In this document: one piece after another, positions 6,750 through 13,510 of the stretch
Layout: each line of letters starts with the position of its first letter
Numbering within the stretch: position 1 is the first letter of the stretch
Assembly (NCBI GenBank): GCA_025350285.1
Contig: JANXYE010000036.1
Coordinates: 1-13,523, forward strand
DNA: 13,523 bases
Direction: 5' to 3'
Source: Chloroflexota bacterium
GTDB lineage: Bacteria; Chloroflexota; Dehalococcoidia; Tepidiformales; Tepidiformaceae
Translations under genes and position numbers: made by a program
The notes under the pieces: generated by a model
The model's input: the letters and a program-made list of their open reading frames with translations, nothing else
Database searches by the model: none
Told to the model about the DNA's origin: nothing

Positions 6750-7534
6750 CGGACTGGGAACGGAAGCCGGCGTTCGACCTCTCCGGCAAAAAGGCGCTCG
6801 TCGTCGGCTGCGGGAATCCGGCCGGGCGCGCCATCGCGCTCGCCCTGGCCGAGTGTGGAGCGGATGTCGCGGTCGCCTCAGCGACCCTCGACGGAGATGA
6901 GGTGATGGCCGCGAAGCGCGCAAGCAAGCAGATCGCCGCTCTCGGCCGCGCGACCTTCTCGCAGGGCTGGGACGTGACCCTGCCGACGAACGTGCAGGTC
7001 GGGCTCAAGCAGCTCGTGAAGGAGTTCGGCAAGCCTTCGATCCTCGTCTTCAACGCCGACGCCCCGCTCTCGAGGCAGCTCGAAAAGGTCACCGACGCCG
7101 AGTTCGGCCGCGTGACCCAGGTGAACCTGGCCGGCGCCTTTTACGCGGCCCGATCCTTCGCAAAAGAACTCGAGCCGGGAACACCCGCCCGGCTGATCTT
7201 TGTGACATCGATGTTCGCGGAGCGCGGGATTGAGAACATGACCGCGTACTCAGCCGCGAAAGGCGGCGTCCACGGGTTGATGGCGGCACTCAGCCAGGAA
7301 CTTGGGCCGCGCGGGGTCACGGTGAACTGCATCGCCACCGGCTGGATGGAGTGGACGCCAAGCCGCGGGCTAGACGACATCGGCCAGAACCGGCTCCTGC
7401 GCTTCATCCCCATGAAGCGTTTCGGCACGGCCGAGGACCTGGCCGGGCTTGCCGTGTTGCTTGCTTCGGACGCCTCTGGATACCTGAACGGCCAGGTCTT
7501 CCACGTCGATGGTGGCGTTACCGGCCACATCTAA
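6746..7534 (+). CDS. SDR family oxidoreductase with divergent cofactor motif
   Basis: 262 residues from the GTG at 6746, whose last two bases begin the upstream TGA (GTGA overlap), with GGAGG 10 nt upstream. The fold is classical SDR with catalytic Asn127, Ser155 (VTSMF), Tyr168 and Lys172 (YSAAK), and the ending LNGQVFHVDGG. The cofactor region is unusual. The TGxxxGxG motif reads VGCGNPAGRA (20-29), and the NNAG motif reads FNADA (102-106). These changes are seen in some atypical SDRs and do not by themselves imply loss of activity. Co-translation with a canonical SDR suggests either a two-step oxidation/reduction or a heteromeric SDR pair. The substrate is not determined. Confidence 0.9.
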   Translation: MTDWERKPAFDLSGKKALVVGCGNPAGRAIALALAECGADVAVASATLDGDEVMAAKRASKQIAALGRATFSQGWDVTLPTNVQVGLKQLVKEFGKPSILVFNADAPLSRQLEKVTDAEFGRVTQVNLAGAFYAARSFAKELEPGTPARLIFVTSMFAERGIENMTAYSAAKGGVHGLMAALSQELGPRGVTVNCIATGWMEWTPSRGLDDIGQNRLLRFIPMKRFGTAEDLAGLAVLLASDASGYLNGQVFHVDGGVTGHI

Positions 7535-7544
7535 GGCCAGGACG

Positions 7545-8039
7545 ATGGCATCGAAGCCGCTTTCCGTGCGGATTCTCGAACGGCGGAATGTGCCGCACGA
7601 GGTGTTTACCTTCGATACCGCCATTCGTTCGGCGGACGAAGTGGCGCGCGTCACGGGTATGCCATTCGAGGCCGTTTACAAGACGCTTGTGCTCGAAGCC
7701 GATCCCCCGACGGCCAAGCCGTGGCTGTTCATGGTCCCTTCGGACTCAGAGGTAGACCTGAAGGCGCTCGCCGCGGAAGTCGGTATCAAGAAGCTACGGA
7801 TGGCTTCCCACAGCGACGCCGAGAGGCACACGGGCCTTCAGGTTGGCGGCATCAGCGCCCTGGCGCTCCTCGGCAAGGGCTTCCCGGTGCTGATCGACGA
7901 TCGAGCCTCGGAACTGGAGCAGATCCTGGTGAGCGCCGGGGCGCAGGGTATGGACGTCCGGCTTGCGGTGGACGACCTCGTGGCGCTTACCGGAGCACGG
8001 GGCGTAGCCGGATGTACGAAGCTCATCGCTTGCGGGTAG
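7545..8039 (+). CDS. Cys-tRNA(Pro)/aminoacyl-tRNA deacylase, YbaK/ProX-like
   Basis: 164-residue protein of the YbaK/EbsC/INS family, which edits in trans mischarged tRNAs such as Cys-tRNA(Pro). The hallmark features are present: N-terminal ERRNVPHEVFTF, the conserved lysine in AVYKTLVL (Lys46), MVPSDSEVDL (63-72), GGISALALLGKGFPVLIDD (101-119), and the end GCTKLIACG. The usual GGISPLG is here GGISALALLG, so the specificity subtype (YbaK, ProXp-ala or ProXp-x) is uncertain. The ATG at 7545 is 10 nt after the SDR stop with AGGA nearby, so it is probably in the same transcript. Earlier in-frame starts lie within the SDR gene. Confidence 0.88.
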   Translation: MASKPLSVRILERRNVPHEVFTFDTAIRSADEVARVTGMPFEAVYKTLVLEADPPTAKPWLFMVPSDSEVDLKALAAEVGIKKLRMASHSDAERHTGLQVGGISALALLGKGFPVLIDDRASELEQILVSAGAQGMDVRLAVDDLVALTGARGVAGCTKLIACG

Positions 8040-8050
8040 ACTTGCGCCAT
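8036..8050 (+). promoter_or_regulatory. Candidate -10 element before second alpha/beta hydrolase
   Basis: GTAGACTTGCGCCAT overlaps the TAG stop codon of the upstream gene. TAGACT as a -10 would start a leader of about 55 nt before the ATG at 8105. It shares 11 of 15 bases with the element at 5246-5260. The overlap with a stop codon means TAG itself is not independent evidence. Confidence 0.33.
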
Positions 8051-8104
8051 CTTCGAAGCGAGATCTCTCAGCCGGGCCCAGGCGCCCGGGAATTGGTGAC
8101 CCAC

Positions 8105-8905
8105 ATGCCTGAGGTTGATTCGAACGGCTGGCGCCTCTATTACGAAACGCATGGCGACCCGGCGAACGCTCCGATCGTGCTGACGCTCGGCCTTTCGCAT
8201 CGGCTGGCGCATTGGGGTCGGCTTCCCGGCCTGCTGGCTGAGAAGCTGTTCGTGCTCACCTGGGATTGCCGCGGCATGGGCCAGAGCGAGAAGCGCGACG
8301 AGCCCTTCACGATCGCGGACGAAGCGGCGGACATCGCCGCCGTCCTGGATGCCGCAGGGGTCACGACCTCGGTCGTTTACGGGCGGTCGCGCGGCGGCAT
8401 GCTCGCCCAGGAGTTCGCGCTCACGTTCCCGGCTCGGGCGCGGGCGCTCGTGTTGGTCGCGACCAGCCATCGAGGCCCTGGTAGCGTGGGCTGGGACGCG
8501 CGCGTGACGCGCGCCATGAACTTCACGCCCGAGATGACCCGCGAAGAGATCTTCGCCACACAGGACGAGGCGATGGCGGCGCCCGGTTGGCGGGAACGTG
8601 ACCCGGACGCGTTCGCCTACAACCTCGCGGTGGACCTCGAAGCTCCGCCGCGGCGGTTCGCCGTAGTGAGGCAGACGGGCGCCATCGAGGGCTGGAGTTC
8701 ATCCGGGCGGCTGCCGGCGGTCACCTGTCCGGCGCTGGTGGTGTGCGGCGAGGACGACGGCATGACACCTCCCGAGAACAGCCGCCAACTGGCCGCGATG
8801 ATCCCGGACGCGCAACTCCGGCTCATCCCCCAGTGCGGACATAACCCCATGCTCGAAAAGCCCGAGGCCGAACGGGACTTGATCTTCGAGTTTCTTGGCG
8901 TGTGA
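8105..8905 (+). CDS. Alpha/beta hydrolase
   Basis: 266-residue alpha/beta-fold hydrolase. Its nucleophile is Ser95 in GRSRGG, acid Asp218 in GEDDGM and base His246 in QCGHNPM. The WDCRGMGQSE block (53-62) replaces the usual WDxRGxGxS. The oxyanion region has LTLGLSHR in place of the common HG motif, as in 3-oxoadipate enol-lactonase and related hydrolases. No signal peptide. The ATG at 8105 is taken; an in-frame GTG at 8096 is possible and no strong ribosome-binding site separates them. It is only distantly similar to the hydrolase at 3366, so this is not a recent duplication. It converges on the M23 gene with 5 nt between stops. Substrate unknown. Confidence 0.89.
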   Translation: MPEVDSNGWRLYYETHGDPANAPIVLTLGLSHRLAHWGRLPGLLAEKLFVLTWDCRGMGQSEKRDEPFTIADEAADIAAVLDAAGVTTSVVYGRSRGGMLAQEFALTFPARARALVLVATSHRGPGSVGWDARVTRAMNFTPEMTREEIFATQDEAMAAPGWRERDPDAFAYNLAVDLEAPPRRFAVVRQTGAIEGWSSSGRLPAVTCPALVVCGEDDGMTPPENSRQLAAMIPDAQLRLIPQCGHNPMLEKPEAERDLIFEFLGV

Positions 8906-8910
8906 CGGAC

Positions 8911-9933
8911 CTAAAAGCCCTGGGACCCATCCAGCCAGCGGAGGCCATCGACAAGGATGCCCCCAACCGACATTTCCCAGTGCAGGTGCGGCCCCGTGGA
9001 CAGGCCTGTCGTCCCGACACCCCCGATGACATCGCCCTGGTAGACCACATCACCGACCGCTACCGCGCGTGAAGTCAGGTGGCCGTAGAGCGAGAAGACG
9101 CCGGCGCCGTGGTCGATTACCACGAGGTTGCCGCGAATCAAATAGAGGCCACTCATGACGACCGTGCCGTCGTTGGTCGCGCGGATTGGCGTGCCGGCGG
9201 CGGCGGCCAGGTCGGTTCCGCTGTGGTGGCCCTGAATTGGCCCGCCGTTGATGGACCGTTGCTCGCCGAAGTAGCCGGAAACGCAGGAGAGCCAGCCAGC
9301 GGGCGCCGAGGCGCACGGCTTGAGGTTCGGTTCGGCGATTGGGAGGATCCAGCGGGGCTGCCAGCGACGCGCGCTCACGCCCGCATAGACGCCGGGCAAG
9401 AGCGGGTTCTCGTTGGGCGGCGGAGGGGGCGGTGGCGGCGCGTTGGGGTCTGGCGGCGGGGCCGGGGGAATATCGAACGCATCCACCGTCCACGCGGTCC
9501 GTTTGACCACCAGACTGCGCTGGACCGTGACGGCTTCGCCCGCTTCGTCTATCACGGAGACGGTGAGCGCCGCGGGCCCGGGCGGCTCTTCGGTACCGAA
9601 GCCGACCAACCCGAGCAAGCCGCCCGTTCCGTTCGGGGAAAGGACATAACCTCTCCCGAGGATAGATACCGAACCCGACTGAGCATGCTCGACCGTGACC
9701 ATCACCGCGCCACCCTGGAAAGCGCTCCCGCTGGAGGTGCTGACCTGGGCGGAAAGTCCGTCGCGGACGAGGGCGGGGATATAGGCCTTGCGCCGATCGA
9801 CCGCGATTGGCGATGGAGCCGCCGCCCGTACGATTTCGATGCGTGCACCGAGCCGAGGTCCGCTGTCGCGGAGCAAGAACCCCGCCGTCAGCGCCCCAAC
9901 CAGGGCTAACCCCGCGAGCATGACGTAGCGCAT
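8911..9933 (-). CDS. Exported M23 (LytM) family metallopeptidase
   Basis: 340 residues. The N-terminal hydrophobic segment MRYVMLAGLALVGALTAGF acts as signal peptide or anchor. An all-beta region follows (about 25-150), then a proline run (about 156-173). A C-terminal LytM domain (about 190-340) carries zinc ligands His237 and Asp241 (HHSGTD) and His318 of the HLHW motif, plus His285 (YGHLT) and His316. The active site is therefore complete, consistent with cleavage of peptidoglycan cross-links or bound proteins outside the membrane. Cys207 and Cys217 could form a disulfide. I use the ATG at 9933 because it directly precedes the signal segment; the frame is open to a TTG at 9990 through an Ala/Pro/Gly repeat. 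TAAAGT lies 7 nt before this ATG. Confidence 0.9.
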   Translation of the reverse strand: MRYVMLAGLALVGALTAGFLLRDSGPRLGARIEIVRAAAPSPIAVDRRKAYIPALVRDGLSAQVSTSSGSAFQGGAVMVTVEHAQSGSVSILGRGYVLSPNGTGGLLGLVGFGTEEPPGPAALTVSVIDEAGEAVTVQRSLVVKRTAWTVDAFDIPPAPPPDPNAPPPPPPPPNENPLLPGVYAGVSARRWQPRWILPIAEPNLKPCASAPAGWLSCVSGYFGEQRSINGGPIQGHHSGTDLAAAAGTPIRATNDGTVVMSGLYLIRGNLVVIDHGAGVFSLYGHLTSRAVAVGDVVYQGDVIGGVGTTGLSTGPHLHWEMSVGGILVDGLRWLDGSQGF

Positions 9934-9954
9934 TCGCTCTACTTTACGCCCGAT

Positions 9955-9979
9955 GGGCGCGCCGGGCGCGCCGGGCGCG
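9955..9979 (+). repeat. Short 9-bp tandem repeat
   Basis: GGGCGCGCC repeated about 2.8 times just upstream of the M23 start. Such low-complexity GC repeats arise by slippage. In the extended M23 frame it would encode repeated Ala-Pro-Gly. Confidence 0.6.
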
Positions 9980-10011
9980 GGGGCGGTCAAGATCGACGGT
10001 TTGCCGTGCGC

Positions 10012-10569
10012 CTAGAGGGCGCTCCCGCGCAACTCGCGCTTGGCGGCGTCACGATGCACATCGATGAGCGCAAGCACCTCTGACGGCTTCGGGATGCCGG
10101 AGAGAATGAAATTCTCCCGTTCGCCCGCCGTTTGCAGCAGGAGGTTGCCGTAGTTGAAGGCCGTGCCAAAAAGGCCTGACTTGTCGGTACTGATGTCCTG
10201 TACATCCTCGAGGTCGGCGGAGGCCATGCTGTGGTGGAACCAATTCTTCTTCGTCGAATCGATGACCCGCTGGTCGGTGACAATCCACACGTCGTTGTTG
10301 TAGCGATACCAGGCGAAGTAGCCCTTCACCGCCCAGAAGACAAACCACACGAGGCATACGAGTCCGACGATCTGTCCGCCGCGGCCGTCGAGCCCAAACG
10401 TGAGCGAGGCGAGCACCAGCAAGGCGGCGATGGGCAGTAGTCCGGCAAGCGCGTGCTTCGTCAGCTGGATGGTGAGGAAAACCCAGTGCCGTCGGCAGTA
10501 GAGGAGGACGTGCTCGTTCGCCTGGAGGGCGAAGGGGAGCTTCGGCGCGGTCGCGAGCGGTTCGGCCAT
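10012..10569 (-). CDS. PH domain-containing membrane protein (bPH_2/YdbS-like)
   Basis: 185 residues. After a short cytoplasmic start there are two hydrophobic helices (about 33-56 and 66-86). The bacterial PH-like domain begins at YRYNNDVWIVTDQRVID (88-104). It continues with DLEDVQDISTDKSGLFGTAF (119-138), YGNLLLQTAG (140-149) and a C-terminal helix. This is the standard bPH_2 pattern: WxxTdxRvi, the LedVqdI strand and fGnl. The molecular role of the family is poorly known; membrane placement suggests scaffolding or envelope stress functions. The start is decided by an exact AAGGAGG 6 nt upstream. The frame runs back inside ilvD but that part is not protein-like. It follows ilvD by 19 nt and probably shares its transcript. 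Confidence 0.88.
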   Translation of the reverse strand: MAEPLATAPKLPFALQANEHVLLYCRRHWVFLTIQLTKHALAGLLPIAALLVLASLTFGLDGRGGQIVGLVCLVWFVFWAVKGYFAWYRYNNDVWIVTDQRVIDSTKKNWFHHSMASADLEDVQDISTDKSGLFGTAFNYGNLLLQTAGERENFILSGIPKPSEVLALIDVHRDAAKRELRGSAL

Positions 10570-10575
10570 GAGAGC

Positions 10576-10582
10576 CCTCCTT
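10576..10582 (-). promoter_or_regulatory. Strong ribosome-binding site of the PH-domain gene
   Basis: AAGGAGG on the minus strand, a full anti-16S match, 6 nt before the ATG at 10569. It rules out the longer upstream start and sits in the 19-nt space after the ilvD stop. Confidence 0.85.
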
Positions 10583-10588
10583 TGCCGA

Positions 10589-12262
10589 TCAGATGGTGAC
10601 TGCGCCTTCGGACGCGCTCGAGACGCTTCGCGCGTACTTCGCGAACACGCCGCGTACATAGCGCGGGGCGGGTGGCTGCCAGCCTGTCTGGCGGCGCGCC
10701 AGCTCCGCTTCGTCGATGGCGACCGAGAGCTTCCGGGCCTTGATATCGACGGTAATCTGGTCACCCTCGCGGACGAAGGCAATTGGACCGCCAACAGCCG
10801 CCTCCGGGGCCACGTGACCAGCCATCAGGCCGCGCGTCGCGCCGCTGAACCGGCCATCCGTTAAGAGCGCGACCGAGTCGCCGAGGCCTGCTCCTACGAG
10901 CGCCGCCGTCACCCCGAGCATCTCCCGCATCCCCGGGCCGCCGCGCGGCCCTTCGTTGCGGATGACGACGACATCCCCCGGCTTTATCTGGCCCGCGAGG
11001 ACCGCCTTCAGCGTGTCCTCTTCGCACTCAAAAACGCGGGCTGGACCAACGTGCAGCATCCGCTCGTGGCCCGCGACCTTGATCACACAGCCATCGGGCG
11101 CGAGGTTCCCCTTCAGGATCACGAGCCCGCCGGTGGGCTTCAGGGCCTTCTCGACGGGGAGGATCACATCCTGGCCGGGCGTCTCCTGCGCGGTCGCCGC
11201 TTCCTCCGCCAACGTCTTGCCGGTGACCGTCACACAGCCGCCGTGGAGCTTGCCGGCGTCGAGCAGCCGCTTCGCGAGCAAGCGGGTTCCCCCGGCACGG
11301 TCCATATCGGCCGCGACGTAGCGCCCGCCGGGGCGCATATCCCCGATCAGCGGCGTCCGCTCGCTGATCACGTCGAAGTCGTCGATGTTCAGCGAGACGT
11401 CAAGTTCGCGGGCGATGGCGAGCATGTGGAGCACGATGTTTGTCGAGCCACCCGTCGCGGCACCACTGGCGATGGCGTTCTCGATCGCATCGCGCGTCAT
11501 AATCGCGCGCGGAAGCAGCCCCCGGCGAAGAACGTCCATCACCAGTTCGCCGGCCTGGAAGCCCACGCCGGGCTTGCGCGGGTCTGTCGCGCCCGGGCCG
11601 GAACTGCCCATCGGCGCCATGCCGAGGAACTCCATGGCCGTGGCCATCGTGTTGGCGGTGTATTGCGCGCCGCAGGCGCCCGCTCCCGGGCAGGCGGCGT
11701 ATTCGAGCTCTTCGAGATCCGCATCCGTGATCTTGCCGGCCGCGTGCTGGCCGACGCCCTCGAAGACGTCCTGGATCGTCACATCCCGCCCACGGTAACG
11801 GCCGGCGTCGATGGATCCGCTGTAGAGGATGAGGGACGGGATGTTGAGCCTGGCGAGCGCCATCGGGGCGGCCGGGATCGTCTTGTCACAGCCGACGATG
11901 ACGACGGCGGCGTCAAACGAATAGCCGACCCCGCAAAGTTCGATGGAGTCCGCGATGACCTCGCGGCTGATCAAGGACGCCTTCATGCCCTCGGTGCCCA
12001 TGGAGATGCCGTCGCTGATGGCGATGGTATTCACTTCCATCGGCGTCCCGCCGGCGGCGCGAATGCCCGCCATCACGCGCTGGGCGAGGTCGCGCTGGTT
12101 GAAGTTGCAGGGCATCGTCCCGATCCACTCGTGGGCGACCATGACGAGCGGCTTGCGCAGGTCTTCGTTGGTGTAGCCGACGGAGTGGAGGTACGAGCGG
12201 GCGGCGGCTCTATCCGGCCCATCGACGAGGATGTGACTCTTGTGGCGTGGGTCGAACGCCAT
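10589..12262 (-). CDS. ilvD: Dihydroxy-acid dehydratase
   Basis: 557 residues, normal for IlvD. It dehydrates 2,3-dihydroxy-isovalerate and 2,3-dihydroxy-3-methylvalerate to the keto acids of valine and isoleucine (cytoplasm, Fe-S enzyme). Cluster cysteines are Cys52 (MPCNFNQ), Cys125 (GCDKT) and Cys197 (CPGAGACGAQYTANTM, 191-206). Also present are SDGISMGTEGM (83-93), the modified-lysine position Lys127, EGPRGGPGMREM (437-448) and DGRFSG (469-474) with the catalytic serine. The metal-site residues are intact. The frame is open upstream, but the ATG at 12262 begins the conserved N-terminus and has GGAG 7 nt before it. No other branched-chain genes are in the window. It likely heads a unit with the PH-domain gene. 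Confidence 0.97.
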   Translation of the reverse strand: MAFDPRHKSHILVDGPDRAAARSYLHSVGYTNEDLRKPLVMVAHEWIGTMPCNFNQRDLAQRVMAGIRAAGGTPMEVNTIAISDGISMGTEGMKASLISREVIADSIELCGVGYSFDAAVVIVGCDKTIPAAPMALARLNIPSLILYSGSIDAGRYRGRDVTIQDVFEGVGQHAAGKITDADLEELEYAACPGAGACGAQYTANTMATAMEFLGMAPMGSSGPGATDPRKPGVGFQAGELVMDVLRRGLLPRAIMTRDAIENAIASGAATGGSTNIVLHMLAIARELDVSLNIDDFDVISERTPLIGDMRPGGRYVAADMDRAGGTRLLAKRLLDAGKLHGGCVTVTGKTLAEEAATAQETPGQDVILPVEKALKPTGGLVILKGNLAPDGCVIKVAGHERMLHVGPARVFECEEDTLKAVLAGQIKPGDVVVIRNEGPRGGPGMREMLGVTAALVGAGLGDSVALLTDGRFSGATRGLMAGHVAPEAAVGGPIAFVREGDQITVDIKARKLSVAIDEAELARRQTGWQPPAPRYVRGVFAKYARSVSSASEGAVTI

Positions 12263-12273
12263 GCGGCGGCTCC

Positions 12274-12553
12274 GGTGTGCAGAAGATGCGGAGAGCGTAC
12301 CGCAGCGTGAGCGTAGCGGCTGGCCCAGGCCTTCGCGGGGGGTGGCCGTCGGATTGTTGCGGGGGCTCGGGCGTGGCACGGGCATGAACGAACCGCTCGT
12401 TCGCCACTCGCGGCTAGGATCGCCGCCCGCCGACTCGACCCACGTCGCCGATCCTGGCGGCGACGGATACGGAGCGGTCTCTGGGGAGCCGCAGCCAAGC
12501 GGCCGGCGCCAGGTCGGTGCCCGCTCATCGTGCAAAAAAATCTTCTGCACACC
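12274..12553. repeat. Perfect 14-bp inverted repeat flanking the ilvD upstream spacer
   Basis: GGTGTGCAGAAGAT at 12274-12287 (plus strand) recurs as its exact reverse complement at 12540-12553, with 252 bp between. The arm nearer ilvD ends directly next to the GGAG ribosome-binding site at 12270-12273. The same spacer also holds CCTTCGCGGGGG at 12330-12341, a third copy of the hairpin arm found at 12555-12566 and 12581-12592. Apart from these elements I see no gene in 12263-12618. Confidence 0.7.
12294..12303 (-). promoter_or_regulatory. Candidate -10 element of ilvD
   Basis: On the minus strand this reads GCGGTACGCT. TACGCT followed by TCTCCGCA resembles the recurring element. Transcription would begin near 12287, giving a leader of about 25 nt that contains GGAG (12273-12270). 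Three of six bases match the classical -10, so confidence is low. Confidence 0.25.
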
Positions 12554-12592
12554 ACCTTCGCGGGGGTGGCAGGCAGCGGCCCCCCGCGAAGG
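12534..12592 (-). terminator. Hairpin plus T-run downstream of the small zinc-ribbon gene
   Basis: Plus-strand arms CCTTCGCGGGGG (12555-12566) and CCCCCGCGAAGG (12581-12592) form a perfect 12-bp stem with a 14-nt loop. Reading the minus strand, seven T residues (12540-12534) follow, but only after 14 nt. A classical intrinsic terminator has the T-run immediately after the stem, so this may instead be an RNA-stabilising or attenuating hairpin. It lies 26 nt after the stop of the gene at 12619. Confidence 0.4.
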
Positions 12593-12618
12593 CACGGAGC
12601 AAGCGGGAGGAGAGAGGC

Positions 12619-12789
12619 CTAGTGGCGGTGGCTCGATCCGCGACCGATGCGGTAAGAGGTCTCGCCCGTGAACTCTTTCTCTTTGCCGCACTTCTTGCAG
12701 CGGCCAGCGGTCAATTCGCCGCGCGGGGGATCAAGAACCCAGTGGTGAATGCAGTAATCGACCATCTGAAGCATTTCAGCTTTGGACAT
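12619..12789 (-). CDS. Small zinc-ribbon-like protein (HHW/CxxC type)
   Basis: A 56-codon gene. The protein begins MSKAEMLQMVDYCIHHWVLD and continues with RGELTAG, then RCKKCGKEKEF (30-40). Cys13 with His15/His16 and Cys31/Cys34 make a plausible single zinc site. A conserved-looking C-x-H-H-W followed by CxxCG recalls short zinc-ribbon proteins I associate with Chloroflexota; the exact family would need a search. Codon choice is like neighbouring genes. GAGG is 10 nt before the ATG. The frame stays open further upstream to a TAG near 12880 without another standard start codon. It lies 118 nt after rimM, with its own candidate -10 at 12857-12871. Function unknown: RNA, DNA or ribosome contact is conceivable given rimM next door, but that is inference. 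Confidence 0.75.
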   Translation of the reverse strand: MSKAEMLQMVDYCIHHWVLDPPRGELTAGRCKKCGKEKEFTGETSYRIGRGSSHRH

Positions 12790-12856
12790 GCCCTGTACAC
12801 CTCGACGAATTGTTTCAGACGGGTTGCCGATTACCCCACCACCACCCGCCAGAACC

Positions 12857-12871
12857 GTTGCCGAGTCTAAC
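12857..12871 (-). promoter_or_regulatory. Candidate -10 element before the small zinc-ribbon gene
   Basis: Minus strand reads GTTAGACTCGGCAAC, with TAGACT as in the elements at 5246 and 8036. TTGAAA lies 17 nt upstream of TAGACT, a fair -35 (TTGACA) at the standard spacing. This makes it the most promoter-like member. The leader would be about 70 nt. Confidence 0.42.
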
Positions 12872-12907
12872 CTTAGCTATAAATGGTTTCAATAGGAAGG
12901 AGGGCGA

Positions 12908-13510
12908 CTATTCGCTTTCGTCTAACAATCCGGGCATAGGTGTGATGGTCATAACACTTACCGGTAGGTCAATTCGCGAGACCACCTGAGCGATTGCCGG
13001 GATCAGGTATTCGCGCCCTTCGCCCTTCACGACGTACACGTCGTTCGCCCCGGTGAAGATGACCTCGGTGAGCGTGCCGAGTTCACGGCCGGCGTCCGTA
13101 ACGACCTTCAGGCCGATTAGCTCGTGGACGAAGAACGAATCTGCGTCATCGCGCAGGACATCGTCGTCAGGCGCTTCCAGGAGCTGCCCACGCAGGGTCT
13201 CGGCGGCGTTGCGGTCAACCACTCCTGAGAGCTGAATGATCCACGCGTCCCGGTCGTGACGGGCGCGCTGGACGCGATGCTTTTGGCCAGCCATGGAGAT
13301 CGTACGGCCCGCATGGAGGTTCGGCGCCGCCGGGTTGAAGACCATCACGCGTAGTTCGCCGCGAAGTCCATGCGGGCGAAGGACACGGCCAACGCCGGTG
13401 AATCCAGCGCGTGGCTCGTCTGCCGGTGGAGGCAGTCCTACCGGGAGGGAGTCGCCCGATGGCCTATCTGTATCGACAAGATCGACAGGCGGCGAGGCAA
13501 CCTTTCGCAC
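12908..13510 (-). CDS. rimM: Ribosome maturation factor RimM
   Basis: Factor that binds ribosomal protein uS19 and assists processing of the 16S rRNA 3' domain in 30S assembly. The N-terminal RimM domain (about 37-112) has GRVLRPHGLRGELRV (41-55). The PRC-barrel domain (about 124-197) has FFVHELIGLKVVTD, GANDVYVV (154-161), EYLIPAI (167-173) and the typical ending PGLLD. There are about 36 extra residues before the RimM core, starting at the GTG at 13510. The frame is open and Arg-rich to the window edge, so the true start could be outside. In many bacteria rimM sits with rpsP, khpA and trmD, which may lie to the right. The gene on the other side is the small zinc-ribbon gene. Confidence 0.93.
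   Translation of the reverse strand: MRKVASPPVDLVDTDRPSGDSLPVGLPPPADEPRAGFTGVGRVLRPHGLRGELRVMVFNPAAPNLHAGRTISMAGQKHRVQRARHDRDAWIIQLSGVVDRNAAETLRGQLLEAPDDDVLRDDADSFFVHELIGLKVVTDAGRELGTLTEVIFTGANDVYVVKGEGREYLIPAIAQVVSRIDLPVSVMTITPMPGLLDESE

Noticed and set aside
3366..8905. The two alpha/beta hydrolases as a recent duplication
   Set aside because: They share only fold motifs; nucleophile elbows (GLSLGG versus GRSRGG) and cap regions differ throughout.
9079..9909. A 276-codon plus-strand open frame
   Set aside because: It is antisense to the M23 peptidase gene, which has a full active site and a signal segment.
10570..10794. N-terminal extension of the PH-domain protein into ilvD
   Set aside because: An exact AAGGAGG six bases before the ATG at 10569 and the Arg/Ser-rich nature of the extension argue for the short form.
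11051..12310. A 419-codon plus-strand open frame
   Set aside because: It is entirely antisense to ilvD, whose motifs are complete; the translation is Arg/His/Asp-rich without domain features.
12263..12618. T-box or leader-peptide attenuator for ilvD
   Set aside because: The minus strand has AAGGTGGTGTGCAG near 12559-12546, but not the conserved AGGGTGGNACCGCG, no stem I features, and no short frame rich in Leu/Ile/Val codons.
12263..12691. N-terminal extension of IlvD to 700 residues
   Set aside because: Homologues are about 555-560 residues; the extension crosses the hairpin, the T-run and the end of the small zinc-ribbon gene.
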